Assembly (NCBI RefSeq): GCF_900182605.1
Contig: NZ_FXTB01000001.1
Coordinates: 868,001-932,000 of the forward strand
Length of the DNA: 64,000 nucleotides
Reading direction: 5' to 3'
Source: Saccharicrinis carchari
Lineage (GTDB): Bacteria > Bacteroidota > Bacteroidia > Bacteroidales > Marinilabiliaceae
The notes under the pieces were generated by a model. The model was given only the letters and a program-made list of their open reading frames with translations. It was not told the origin of the DNA and searched no databases. Shown piece after piece: positions 38,479 to 47,892 of this stretch. The translations under genes and the position numbers were made by a program. Numbering within the stretch: the stretch's first letter is position 1; every line of letters begins with the position of its first letter.

Positions 38479-40986
38479 TTATTTTACTTGAATTTTAGCG
38501 TAGCTTCGTCCACTTCTGGTGTAAACCTCCACCAAATATACACCTGCAGGCAAACGCTCCACATTCAGCGTAGCTTTGTCCGAGCCCATATGCTCCATCA
38601 TCATCAATTGCCCGGAGATAGAATGGATACGCACTGTTTTTATGGGTTCATCCGCATGTATATTGAGTATATTTTGTACCGGGTTGGGGAAAAGTTTAAT
38701 CTCTGCATCACCATTTAACTGTGGAACGGAAGTACCGTTATCGGGTGCAAGGAATCTAAACTGATCGAAATATAAAGTACCTTTTTGCGCACCTCCCGTT
38801 ACATATCGGAAATGAAAGCCATCCAAACGAAAATCGGTACCATCCAGCACGCCGTTTCCATTTACCCAGGCATACACCGGATCGTTACTCAAATCCCAGG
38901 AAATCAATTTCCAACCCATCCAATCTATGGAATACCAGGGACTGGCCTCATACTTTTGGTCGCCATCGCGAGCCATAAAGCGGAACTCGGTATTGGACCC
39001 ATCGCCAAAAACATATACCTGCAATAAATCTTCGATATTGTATCTATTTGTATTTTGTGCAGCATCGGGGTGCAGATAGAGCCGTATGTAGGGTGCACCG
39101 ACATCCATATCCCAACTATAGTTGAAACGCATACTTCCCTGGCTACCCTCCGAAAGGTTGGCCACGGAAGCATCATAGCTGCGATCGGTTTCTTCGGTTA
39201 TGATACCAGCGGTAGAACCGGACTGTTGGGGTTGCCACCAGCCAGAGATAGTGCCATCAAACGGATCGATAAGGTTGATGCTACGTGGAGCAATGCTAGG
39301 CAGCGAAAAACTATAGCTGAATGCTTCCGTTGTATTGCCGTAAAAATCGGCAAGCCCAGCGGCCACATCAACTTGATAAGTGGCTTCCTGGTTTAAATCG
39401 ATGGCAGGGAAAAAGTGGATTACACTCTGCCCGTTCACCACTTTATGCGTTACCTGACCCGTAACCATGTCCTCCGAAGGCATCAGTTTTAGGCTGACGG
39501 CATCGGCACCCACGGACGCGTCGTTAAGTTCTTCGTCATAAACCAAACGCAGGATGGGTCGCAATTCCGTTATGGCCGCATCTGTTGCAGGCCAGGAATC
39601 CATCAGCACAGGGGCATCGGTATCTTCGGCAGAAGTGGTGAATACCAATTGGTAATTACCACCCGCTATCCCATCTGCATCCCCATCGAGGAACTGATCA
39701 GTTAAAGTATTTTTTGCAATGCTTCCGTCTATCGTGAGTGTATATTGGGTAACAAATTCCAATCCGCTCATACTCACCTCAAGGGTAAAATCGTTCTGCC
39801 AATTATAAGTGAGCCCTACCAGTGCATCGCTGAGCGTAATGGCCGACTCCACGGAAGTTTTATCCATCTGCCGGCTAAAGGTAAACTGCAATTTGGTACC
39901 GGGTTTAAGCATCCCTAACTCGTTAGAAGGCTCCACCCCGGATACCAAAGGTGGAATAGTGCTTGTTAATTGAACATCGAGAAAACTCAGATTTTCGTGA
40001 GTACGTCCATTCGGGTTGGAATCCACATGAAGCATCATACTTTTGGTTTCGTGATTATCAGCGGTAAAAACCACCTCAACATCTGCTCCGGGCGTTAAGC
40101 CTTCTATGAAGTAAAAACCGTTTCGGAGTTCCTCAGGGTCGTTAGAGTACTGGTTAAACAAGGATTCGTAGGTGTCAGTAGTATATTGTTTGTCGGCAAT
40201 GCTTACCGTAACTCCATTGATAGGCAGGCCACTGTCTGCATCCGTAATAATTCCGGTGGCAACGCCTATGGCAGGCCTATCGATGCCGCCCCACTCCAGG
40301 ATGGAACGGAATGCAGACAAAGCTTCCAGTTTCTTCCATTCGGCATTGAGGTTTTTTTGTTGCTGTCCGGGATTGGTGTGAAAACCCGCCTCACTTAACA
40401 AAGATGCCATATTGGTGCGTCTGTTCACGGCAAGGTAAGGAAATTGATTGTCGTGGTGATATTCACCTCTCAGGTAAAAATTCCTGTCGGCCCAGTTGCC
40501 CCGGGTGTCGATTCGCATAACACCCGAGAGATCTGCATCAAGGATATCGCCCAGCGCCTTGCCCCCGTTGGGCTCCTTTTCAACGGTTACCCCATTGTTG
40601 GTCCAGCCCCCATGCAACATTAAAGTACTGTTAACCGAAGGCGATCCGGCATCGCTGTGTATAGAGTAATAAAAGTCGGCGCCCAATGTGTTGGCCAAAT
40701 CAGTCCGGGCCGCCAATGTAATTTCATCCTGATCGCTTAGCCGGGATAAAAATACTTGTGAGATATCGGTTTGTTGCTCTAACATATCCCGTAAGGCCCA
40801 AGCCACGCGCAGCACTTTTTCCGCTTCGGAGTAATTGTACAATCCCATATTGCCGGTTTTATCATGACCGGGATCGATAAAAAGTGACCAGTCGCTCAAC
40901 CCAATAATGGGTGCTTCCTGCGCTTTTAAATTAAAAGAACAGAGTGCTATAGTTATAAAAAAAAGTGATGGTATAACTTGTTTCAT
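38479..40986 (-). CDS. N-acetylmuramoyl-L-alanine amidase (Amidase_3) with Ig-like domains and T9SS tail
   Basis: Start at 40986 (835 residues) opens into a signal peptide, MKQVIPSLFFITIALCSFNLKA in sense; the longer frame to 41049 adds 21 residues before it. Residues about 33-210 form an Amidase_3 domain: zinc ligands His41 (DPGHD), Glu54 (YSEAEK) and His110 (SIHSDAG), and catalytic Glu199 in LLSEAGFHTNP. These enzymes cut the bond between MurNAc and the stem peptide of peptidoglycan. It is followed by a carboxypeptidase-regulatory-like domain, a Big_5-type region (PLVSGVEPSNELG onward), a galactose-binding-like block and a T9SS sorting tail (LFPNPVQNILNIHADE). Surface or secreted action on foreign cell wall is therefore likely rather than self-remodelling (inference). 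Confidence 0.9.
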   Translation of the reverse strand: MKQVIPSLFFITIALCSFNLKAQEAPIIGLSDWSLFIDPGHDKTGNMGLYNYSEAEKVLRVAWALRDMLEQQTDISQVFLSRLSDQDEITLAARTDLANTLGADFYYSIHSDAGSPSVNSTLMLHGGWTNNGVTVEKEPNGGKALGDILDADLSGVMRIDTRGNWADRNFYLRGEYHHDNQFPYLAVNRRTNMASLLSEAGFHTNPGQQQKNLNAEWKKLEALSAFRSILEWGGIDRPAIGVATGIITDADSGLPINGVTVSIADKQYTTDTYESLFNQYSNDPEELRNGFYFIEGLTPGADVEVVFTADNHETKSMMLHVDSNPNGRTHENLSFLDVQLTSTIPPLVSGVEPSNELGMLKPGTKLQFTFSRQMDKTSVESAITLSDALVGLTYNWQNDFTLEVSMSGLEFVTQYTLTIDGSIAKNTLTDQFLDGDADGIAGGNYQLVFTTSAEDTDAPVLMDSWPATDAAITELRPILRLVYDEELNDASVGADAVSLKLMPSEDMVTGQVTHKVVNGQSVIHFFPAIDLNQEATYQVDVAAGLADFYGNTTEAFSYSFSLPSIAPRSINLIDPFDGTISGWWQPQQSGSTAGIITEETDRSYDASVANLSEGSQGSMRFNYSWDMDVGAPYIRLYLHPDAAQNTNRYNIEDLLQVYVFGDGSNTEFRFMARDGDQKYEASPWYSIDWMGWKLISWDLSNDPVYAWVNGNGVLDGTDFRLDGFHFRYVTGGAQKGTLYFDQFRFLAPDNGTSVPQLNGDAEIKLFPNPVQNILNIHADEPIKTVRIHSISGQLMMMEHMGSDKATLNVERLPAGVYLVEVYTRSGRSYAKIQVK

Positions 40987-41127
40987 TTTTAATATCTTAT
41001 TTGTATGCACCAACTTACGAACGCTTTGTTCAGGTCCGGCCAGGGGCACAGATTAATTATTTGTGTGTTTCGCTCAAGAGTCCGGGCTACGTTTCAACTA
41101 TTAGCAGCCAAGCGTCACATCCTACCT

Positions 41128-42075
41128 CTACTTCAAACGGGCTTTATAAATAGCTCCATCGAGTGAGTTCTCAAATAATAGATATTTTCCGTCGCTGGAT
41201 ATATCCGGGTTCATGGCTACCATATCTTCTTTATCAAGCAGGGGCATATATTCGCCCGTTTGCACGTTAACTGTGTATAGCTTGCCGGAGGTTATTCTGG
41301 ATCCATCGTCATCCACCATAGTAACCACTATATATATTCCATCAGGAGTCCAGCTAGCCTGCTCGCCCTTACCCAGTTTTTTAAGGTTTTGACCACTTAC
41401 ATCGGCCACGTACAATCCCAGACCACTCACTTGAAACACCACTTTGTTACCAGCCGGAGATATGGCACTATTGAAGACATAACGGCCTTTAAATTCGGGA
41501 AATTTAACCTCCACAGGCACCTTAGATGATGCCAGCACTGGCATAAGGGCACCACTGAATAAAATAGCTTCCTTTTGTGGTGTACCAGTATTTTTTAGCG
41601 CTGGTATACCCGATGATTTTTTTTCCATGTTTTTACCCAGCATCATGGCCACAAGGCCATCGCCATTGCTAAACACAGGTAAACCTTTTAAATTACGCGA
41701 CTTTTCTAATATAAGGTGTTCCGTACCCACACGTACATCATAAAGCTTTACGTTGTGATACTTTCGAAAACCCTGTGAAAAAACAGAGCGAGCCAGGATA
41801 AACTTACTATCGAGTGACCAGGAGAAACCAAAGCCGGCGCCCGGGTCGGAAGTAAGCTTAGTCAGATTTTTTCCATCAGCGTCAACCACCCATATTCCAT
41901 TGTGCTTATCACCCGAAAAAGCAATCATTTGGCCATCCGGCGACCAAACGGCATTCATGTATGATACTTCATCAGAAAAAAGAATTTTCACGGGCTCGTC
42001 CACAATACGTGGTTGCCCAAAGGCGGCGGATACAATGAAGCTAAGCGTTAAAAGTAAAAGGTAATTTTTCTTCAT
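41128..42075 (-). CDS. TolB-like PD40 beta-propeller protein
   Basis: A 315-residue secreted protein with a signal peptide (MKKNYLLLLTLSFIVSAAFG) and about six PD40/TolB-type repeats (AVWSPDGQMIAFSG, FSWSLDSKFILA, SPAGNKVVFQV, SWTPDGIYIVVT, NPDISSDGKYLLFE). Such propellers bind proteins or ligands and are found in Pal/Tol partners and surface enzymes. It has no T9SS tail and no lipobox. It lies 141 bp upstream of the amidase gene and 298 bp downstream of the GHL10 gene, suggesting a separate promoter; CAAATATA (42129-42136) is a -7-like sequence on the minus strand without a matching -33. Confidence 0.82.
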   Translation of the reverse strand: MKKNYLLLLTLSFIVSAAFGQPRIVDEPVKILFSDEVSYMNAVWSPDGQMIAFSGDKHNGIWVVDADGKNLTKLTSDPGAGFGFSWSLDSKFILARSVFSQGFRKYHNVKLYDVRVGTEHLILEKSRNLKGLPVFSNGDGLVAMMLGKNMEKKSSGIPALKNTGTPQKEAILFSGALMPVLASSKVPVEVKFPEFKGRYVFNSAISPAGNKVVFQVSGLGLYVADVSGQNLKKLGKGEQASWTPDGIYIVVTMVDDDGSRITSGKLYTVNVQTGEYMPLLDKEDMVAMNPDISSDGKYLLFENSLDGAIYKARLK

Positions 42076-42373
42076 TGGAATCGTATTTAAATGAGTAAAG
42101 ATTTATAAATTTTCCAATAGTTGTCATACAAATATAATAAAGTAATTATACAATCTCCAGACTTTCTTTACAATTTTTTACACATAATTTAAAAAGAATA
42201 ATTCTTTGAATTATTGATACTTACACAAACTAATATTATGGTATAGTCCAAATTATTCAAAAACTTATCCATATTCATAGAAAAGCTACAAAGTAAATGT
42301 ATGATAAGATATAAGCTACAGCATACTAAACATAAACACTCATTTTCAACAATATGCTAAAGAAACACTTGTA
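42076..42373. other. 298-bp AT-rich spacer
   Basis: No gene and no terminator hairpin that I can see between the GHL10 stop and the PD40 start. AT content is high, as for a Bacteroidota promoter region; the tentative -7 box is described with the PD40 gene. Confidence 0.5.
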
Positions 42374-45169
42374 CTACATCCTTTTAATCACCTTTAGTGT
42401 TTTTCTACCAAAATCTGAATCAATAGTCAGAAGGTACAGGCCTTTGCTGAGATTAGCTGAGGGAATCAAAAGGTTATGTCTGCCCTCCGGCTTATTACCC
42501 AGCTGCCATTTCATTATTGTATGACCGGTAAGATCGGTTAGATACAATTGAACAAATGATCCGGAAGGCAACTCATAAACCACATGAGTTTCGCCCTCCA
42601 TCAAATAGGTTGGACAAGAAAGTGCATAAACCAATTTACCATGCGTGTGGATATCTGTTGTTAACAACGAAAATGTAGTTGCGGCAGACCAATCTGTTTT
42701 AGAATTGTATCCATAATGGGCTCTTGCCCTCAGATAGTAATTACCCTCTTCCAGGTTATCGAAGGTTACGGTATAGATATTGGCCTCCACGGTTTTTACC
42801 TTTATATTGGTAAACGGAAAGGTAGCTACCGGCGACAATTCTATCCTAAAACCTGAAGCCAGTTCATCGTCTTCCCAAATTACCTGCACACTATTCCCTT
42901 CTAGGTCTGCACCGTTTTGCGGCGAAATAAACACAGGAACCGAGGCAGGGCTCTGTATCGTTGAGAATGAGCGCACCTGGGACCAAACGGAGGTAAAATC
43001 ATCTTTGGAGGCTGAAACCCGCAAGTAATAGGTGGCATAAGAAACTAAAGTACCACCGGGTACTTGATATTGTAATCCTTGTACACTTTCTAAATCCAAT
43101 ACATTATTTGTAAAGGAATTGTTTGTAGCGATCTGAATATGATAATTATAATCCGTGCCAAATGATTCCCATTCGATAATAGGTCTTAGATCAACCTCCG
43201 CGGCATTGGCTAAGGGCTGGAGAATAACGGGTTTGGGTGGCGAAACAAGCTCAAAGGATCGGGTTGCAGAAACGGCATCTGCTGTACCCACCATCCGGGT
43301 TCGTACCCTCCAATAATAGGTATTGCCTTCTGCTAAAGAAATATTTTCGGCTGAAAAAGTGGCGGCGGGTATCTCCCTTCTACATATCACTTGTTCAAAT
43401 CCATTATCCGATGCCAGCTCAAATACATAACCAACAGCACCTTCCACTGGTGTCCAGCTAAAAGAAAAGGGAAGAAAAGCAGCAGACATGTCTGCCGGAT
43501 ACGAAAGCTCTGCAGCCACATTTGACAGCGGCGTATGCCCCATCAAGGCAGGTGTAAACTCATTCCCAAACCTATCCATCACTGCCACACCAAAAGTATG
43601 CGTATCCATCAGATCAGTATATTCGGATAAGTCGAAATTTTTATCGTACGAAATGCCCAACAAGTGATGGTTAGTGCTAAAGGCCATGGGATTATTTACC
43701 TGCTCGTTGGGTATGGCATAAACTACGTAGCGCTCATTGGTTTCTACACAATCCCATTTAAAAACATTGCCTTCGAGCCTTAGGTTGTTGGGCACACTTT
43801 TTTCTACATACGATTTCCAATGGATGGCCGGAGGCAATGATTTGTACTGAAATTCGTTGGCCGTAAGATAATTGGTAAAACCTTGCGTTGAAAACTGAGC
43901 CGCCCGGAAGAATACGCTTCCCGGTGCATCGTTTTTGTCGGATATACGGTTCCAATAAATTTGCAGTCCCCACTCGGTGGGTGCCGCTTTAAGGCTTGCG
44001 TCCTCTGCTTGTGCCATATATTCGATCATGGACAGGCCCTTGAGAAATGAAAAGTCCGCTGAAGTAGATTTTAATTTACCCAATGCCGCATAATTAGAAG
44101 GTTCGAGGCCCGACAAGCTGTGGCTGGAATAAAAATGACGCTTGAATCTGGTGGAGAGGTCGGACCACCAGGGAGCCAGCTTTTTATAATCCTGCCCGCT
44201 ACTGGTTGTAGGCCAGTACAACTGCGGCGACACATAATCCACCGTACCCTTCTCCAACCAGGCCACCGGATCGCAATAAATGGAGGCATAAGCGTTCATA
44301 CCAGTAATACCCTCGGGCAGCGTTATGCCGCGCGCGGCGGCCACATTTTGGTCGGTGGTCCATATCCCAAAAGGAGACAATCCGAATGTTACCCACGGTT
44401 TTACGGTTTGAATGGTCGCATAAACATCGGCCACCATTTCATTTACATTGGCCCGCCGCCAATCGTGCAGATCCATGCCTATCGGCTTATATAAATTTTG
44501 CGAATACTGATCCAAGGCAGTTGGCGTTCCCCCATAAGCATAGAAGTAATCGTCAAATACCACACCATCTACATCGTAATTTTGCACCACCTCTTTAACG
44601 ATGTCCACGATACGTTGGCGCACGTCCGGATTTCCGGGATCGAGGATAGCACCGCCGCCAGAGTATTCCAACACCCATTCGGGGTGGCTTTGGCGGTAGT
44701 CACCGGCCTTTCCGGCATATTTCCCCACTGTTGATTCGAACCTGTAGGGGTTCATCCAGGCATGCACCTCAATGCCCCGTTTATGACATTCATCTATCAC
44801 AAATTGCAGGGGATCATAATCCAAGGTGAAATCCGAATTCATTCGGCGGTCTGTTATTAAATGTGCCGACCAAGGTTCATAAGTTGATGGGTACATAGCA
44901 TCGCATTCGGACCGTATCTGAAAGTTAATGGCATTGATGTTGGATGACGCTAAACGGTTTAAAATAGTTATCAGATGACTTTTTTGCTGATTAATGTAAT
45001 AGGTTTGCGAACCGGTAACCGGAATCTTTGTTGAGGGCCAGTCCAAGCCCCAAACCGTGGTCAACCAAGCCGAGCGCATTTCGCGCTTAGGCGAATCGCC
45101 TGCCTTAACATCCAAATTAAACAGTAAAATTAAACCCAAAAACAGAGCCACAGTGCGAAATATGTTCAT
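42374..45169 (-). CDS. GHL10 (DUF187, DigH-like) glycoside hydrolase with FnIII domains and T9SS tail
   Basis: The likely ATG is at 45169 (931 residues, MNIFRTVALFLGLILLFNL signal); the open frame continues two codons to a TTG. Residues about 28-350 are the GHL10 domain: REMRSAWLTTVWGLDWPS, NFQIRSECDAMYPS, HAWMNPYR and DGVVFDDYFYAYGG are its hallmark blocks. E. coli DigH (YddW) in this family cleaves denuded peptidoglycan strands; other members act on different glycans. About four fibronectin-type III or similar repeats (about 480-850, with PVILQPLANAAEVDLRP and SPQNGADLEG) and a T9SS sorting tail (LYLTDLTGHTIMKWQ) follow. Located directly beside the phosphodiester glycosidase, 36 bp apart. 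Peptidoglycan specificity is inferred. Confidence 0.9.
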   Translation of the reverse strand: MNIFRTVALFLGLILLFNLDVKAGDSPKREMRSAWLTTVWGLDWPSTKIPVTGSQTYYINQQKSHLITILNRLASSNINAINFQIRSECDAMYPSTYEPWSAHLITDRRMNSDFTLDYDPLQFVIDECHKRGIEVHAWMNPYRFESTVGKYAGKAGDYRQSHPEWVLEYSGGGAILDPGNPDVRQRIVDIVKEVVQNYDVDGVVFDDYFYAYGGTPTALDQYSQNLYKPIGMDLHDWRRANVNEMVADVYATIQTVKPWVTFGLSPFGIWTTDQNVAAARGITLPEGITGMNAYASIYCDPVAWLEKGTVDYVSPQLYWPTTSSGQDYKKLAPWWSDLSTRFKRHFYSSHSLSGLEPSNYAALGKLKSTSADFSFLKGLSMIEYMAQAEDASLKAAPTEWGLQIYWNRISDKNDAPGSVFFRAAQFSTQGFTNYLTANEFQYKSLPPAIHWKSYVEKSVPNNLRLEGNVFKWDCVETNERYVVYAIPNEQVNNPMAFSTNHHLLGISYDKNFDLSEYTDLMDTHTFGVAVMDRFGNEFTPALMGHTPLSNVAAELSYPADMSAAFLPFSFSWTPVEGAVGYVFELASDNGFEQVICRREIPAATFSAENISLAEGNTYYWRVRTRMVGTADAVSATRSFELVSPPKPVILQPLANAAEVDLRPIIEWESFGTDYNYHIQIATNNSFTNNVLDLESVQGLQYQVPGGTLVSYATYYLRVSASKDDFTSVWSQVRSFSTIQSPASVPVFISPQNGADLEGNSVQVIWEDDELASGFRIELSPVATFPFTNIKVKTVEANIYTVTFDNLEEGNYYLRARAHYGYNSKTDWSAATTFSLLTTDIHTHGKLVYALSCPTYLMEGETHVVYELPSGSFVQLYLTDLTGHTIMKWQLGNKPEGRHNLLIPSANLSKGLYLLTIDSDFGRKTLKVIKRM

Positions 45170-45211
45170 TTTCAAAAGTGTTATTGTTAGTATTAATTAA
45201 TATTGTTCTTC

Positions 45212-47665
45212 CTATTTCTTAAGCAGTTTTCCGTTGATTTTTCCGTGCTTCCCAAGTATCGAATACATGTACATTCCCTTGTGGAGCATATTTAGATTGA
45301 TATAGGCTGGTGCCGAATTGTTGCCAAAATGTATTTGTCGGGTTAAAACAAGCTGACCGCTTATTTTATAAACATTTAAATTAACCAAACCCATATCCTT
45401 TACGCCAGCTATGTAAACACCATCCCGGATAGGGTTAGGATAAATCAGATATGGCTGCGACTTATTAACAGTTGGTATTGCTGTGCCCGGATCCGCTTCG
45501 GGATAGGTCACCTTGAGCGCTTTAAGATAGAAAGCACTCTGGTAGGTTTCGCCCTTTACATAAGCGGGGTCTTTTTCTACGGTCAACCTCAAATCTTTAA
45601 AAAACAAGGGATAATCGACCTGTTGGATATCGCCCACCCGTATAGGTGATTTAAACACTTGCTTATCGCTACCAACGAACGACGGTATGGAGGATATTCC
45701 TGCAGGATGGTCGAGCGACATGATGAACGATGCTTTGTAACCATTACCCGTTGCTTCGAGCAACAAGGAATCGGGCATGCCATAAAGCTGCATCCGGCGC
45801 GACAGGTTGATGTATGCTGTCCTTCGGGCGTACGTCATGGTGTACGCTACTTCAAGCATCTCTTCTCCCAACGTTTCATGCATCACGCGCGATAAGGTAA
45901 CATCGTTAAGCCAACTGCTTGTAACAGTCCATAAGGATGGATCCGAAAAATCATCTATCATGATATGGCCTCTGCCCACCTCTACATGAACCGTACAAAA
46001 ATCCTCAAAGCTTTGGTCCTGGGTGGCTACCCTAATACTTACCACGCCATCCTGCAGGCCTCTAAAAACACCGTTGGCATCTACTGTACCAATGCCTGGA
46101 TCCAGGGATTCAAACATGAGCAAATCATTACTGACCAAATATTTTACGCCATCTTTATCTGCTCCATAAACCTCAAACTTATACTCATTCAGGTGATCGA
46201 TAGTGAGATTGTCCAACGAAAAGGAGAGGCCGGATGCAGGCAGCACCTTAACCCAAACCGTTTCTGTTTTACCTTGCCACTGTGCAATTATTTTCCCGCT
46301 ACCGGAACCCGTGGCAGTAAACAATCCATTGGCATCAACCGAGCCAATAGCGCCTTCTACCTGATAAGTTATACCGGAGGCATTTCGGTAGTCCACCACA
46401 TCGCCATATTGGTTATACGTACTTGCATTTAACTGATATTTATTTCCGAAGGGTACCCTGACATAATGGGCATTCAGGCTAAAATCCGCCGCCGGTGCCA
46501 GGGGTGCTTCGGAAATAAACAACAGCGCATTGGCCACGCGCCTCTCCGAACCATCGGAGGACACATTGGCCACCTGGTTATGTACAACCATGGAAGATGA
46601 ACCTCCACCATCCAAATTAATGGCATTGGCGGCACCCGATAACAGCTGCAGTTCTGCCAATTGTTTGGTTGTAACCCCCATGGATTCTGCAGAACGACCT
46701 TCGACCATAATCAGGTAAAGTGTATTTTTATCCGCAGAGTACCCTAGGGAAGTCCTTGGATGCAATTGTGGCCAATCATCCGGATTTATTGTGCCATCGA
46801 TCAAAATTTGCCGATTACCCCCAATCATGTTTTTTATTGGCGGTAAAGTACCGCCACCCTTAATGCTAAGGTCTATATCAATTTCCAAGGTTTCGCCAAC
46901 CGACATACCGTCGAGCAATGCCTTGGCAGTTCCGTGCCCAGATAATATTGCCTCTCCGGGCATCAGGGTGTTAGAACCCTTACCTACTATTATTTCTTTA
47001 ACGGTTAACGTCACCCTGTCGTTAATGGCCCAGCTTCCGTTTTTCAGTTCTAACACTACTTCGGTACCGTAATTGTTCGTTTTGGTTGTACTTCCGTTAA
47101 ACTGGTTGAATAGAATCAATTGGTTGGTACCACGTGCTGCATTCACATTATCAATCGGAATATCTTGTCCCTTATATTTTAAGTTCCCCTGATAAGCCAA
47201 TACATTAATAAAGGGGTGTTTATCAAAATCAAAAGCCACCACAGAGCGACTCGTATGCGGTTTTTTAGCCAGCTGTCCGTTTGTAGCATGACCATTGACC
47301 GGCAAGCCGATATCTAAACCTGATGTGGTATAAAAATCGCCGTTGATAGCCGCCACGACACGGTGTCCCGGCCGGGTTTTCCGGATGGCCATTTTAGAAG
47401 GAGCTTCCAGGTTGCGAAGCGAATCGTGGCTCAAGTTGGACAGCACTTTTAGGTAGGGATTGCTTAGGTCAATTTCGGTTACATGTACATTGAGCGGCAC
47501 ATCCGGGAAACGATAGGAGGTGTACATGCTGCCCAAACCCACATCATGTTTAAATATAACGGTATCTACCCGTTGTTTGGCACCGAGAAAAAACAGACTG
47601 TCCTGGGTAGTACCAATTTGAAATACGAAAAACAGAGATAAGATAAAGAGTAGAATGTGTTTCAT
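45212..47665 (-). CDS. phosphodiester glycosidase (NAGPA domain) with Ig-like repeats and T9SS tail
   Basis: An 817-residue secreted protein with a signal peptide (MKHILLFILSLFFVFQIGTT). The NAGPA domain covers about residues 90-390: INGDFYTTSG (108-116), MIGGNRQILID (280-290), the HPRTSLGYS block (302-310), VEGRSAESMG and NLDGGGSSSM (350-359). Human NAGPA removes GlcNAc from GlcNAc-alpha-1-phospho-6-mannose. Ig-like (Big_2) repeats around 400-570 and a T9SS sorting tail (YLIYPNPIRDGVYIAG to the end) follow. Substrates of bacterial members are mostly unknown; the wall teichoic acid linkage GlcNAc-alpha-1-phospho-6-MurNAc has the same chemistry (inference). Confidence 0.9.
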   Translation of the reverse strand: MKHILLFILSLFFVFQIGTTQDSLFFLGAKQRVDTVIFKHDVGLGSMYTSYRFPDVPLNVHVTEIDLSNPYLKVLSNLSHDSLRNLEAPSKMAIRKTRPGHRVVAAINGDFYTTSGLDIGLPVNGHATNGQLAKKPHTSRSVVAFDFDKHPFINVLAYQGNLKYKGQDIPIDNVNAARGTNQLILFNQFNGSTTKTNNYGTEVVLELKNGSWAINDRVTLTVKEIIVGKGSNTLMPGEAILSGHGTAKALLDGMSVGETLEIDIDLSIKGGGTLPPIKNMIGGNRQILIDGTINPDDWPQLHPRTSLGYSADKNTLYLIMVEGRSAESMGVTTKQLAELQLLSGAANAINLDGGGSSSMVVHNQVANVSSDGSERRVANALLFISEAPLAPAADFSLNAHYVRVPFGNKYQLNASTYNQYGDVVDYRNASGITYQVEGAIGSVDANGLFTATGSGSGKIIAQWQGKTETVWVKVLPASGLSFSLDNLTIDHLNEYKFEVYGADKDGVKYLVSNDLLMFESLDPGIGTVDANGVFRGLQDGVVSIRVATQDQSFEDFCTVHVEVGRGHIMIDDFSDPSLWTVTSSWLNDVTLSRVMHETLGEEMLEVAYTMTYARRTAYINLSRRMQLYGMPDSLLLEATGNGYKASFIMSLDHPAGISSIPSFVGSDKQVFKSPIRVGDIQQVDYPLFFKDLRLTVEKDPAYVKGETYQSAFYLKALKVTYPEADPGTAIPTVNKSQPYLIYPNPIRDGVYIAGVKDMGLVNLNVYKISGQLVLTRQIHFGNNSAPAYINLNMLHKGMYMYSILGKHGKINGKLLKK

Positions 47666-47720
47666 GGTGAGATTTTAAGATTTGAGGTTTTTAGCTAAGA
47701 GACCAATAGAGAAGGGATAT

Positions 47721-47800
47721 GGAGCGAAGCGACATCCCGCCTCTTTTAGTTTAATTTCGGCGGAAAGAGGTTAGCCATCTGGGGCGAAGCACATCCCGCC
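47721..47800. repeat. 60-bp-spaced direct repeat in intergenic region
   Basis: GGAGCGAAGCGACATCCCGCC (47721-47741) and GGGGCGAAGCACATCCCGCC (47781-47800) are near-identical, one G deleted in the second. Between them, CCTCTTT (47740-47746) and AAAGAGG (47764-47770) form an inverted repeat. The block sits between the PKD lipoprotein and the NAGPA gene, with no T-run. Confidence 0.5.
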
Positions 47801-47892
47801 ACCCAATGTTTAAATAGGCGGGAAGCTATTTTAATCACTCGGAGGAAGGGATATTTTATTTTTCCCTCCCCCAAATTAAAAATTGCTATTGC

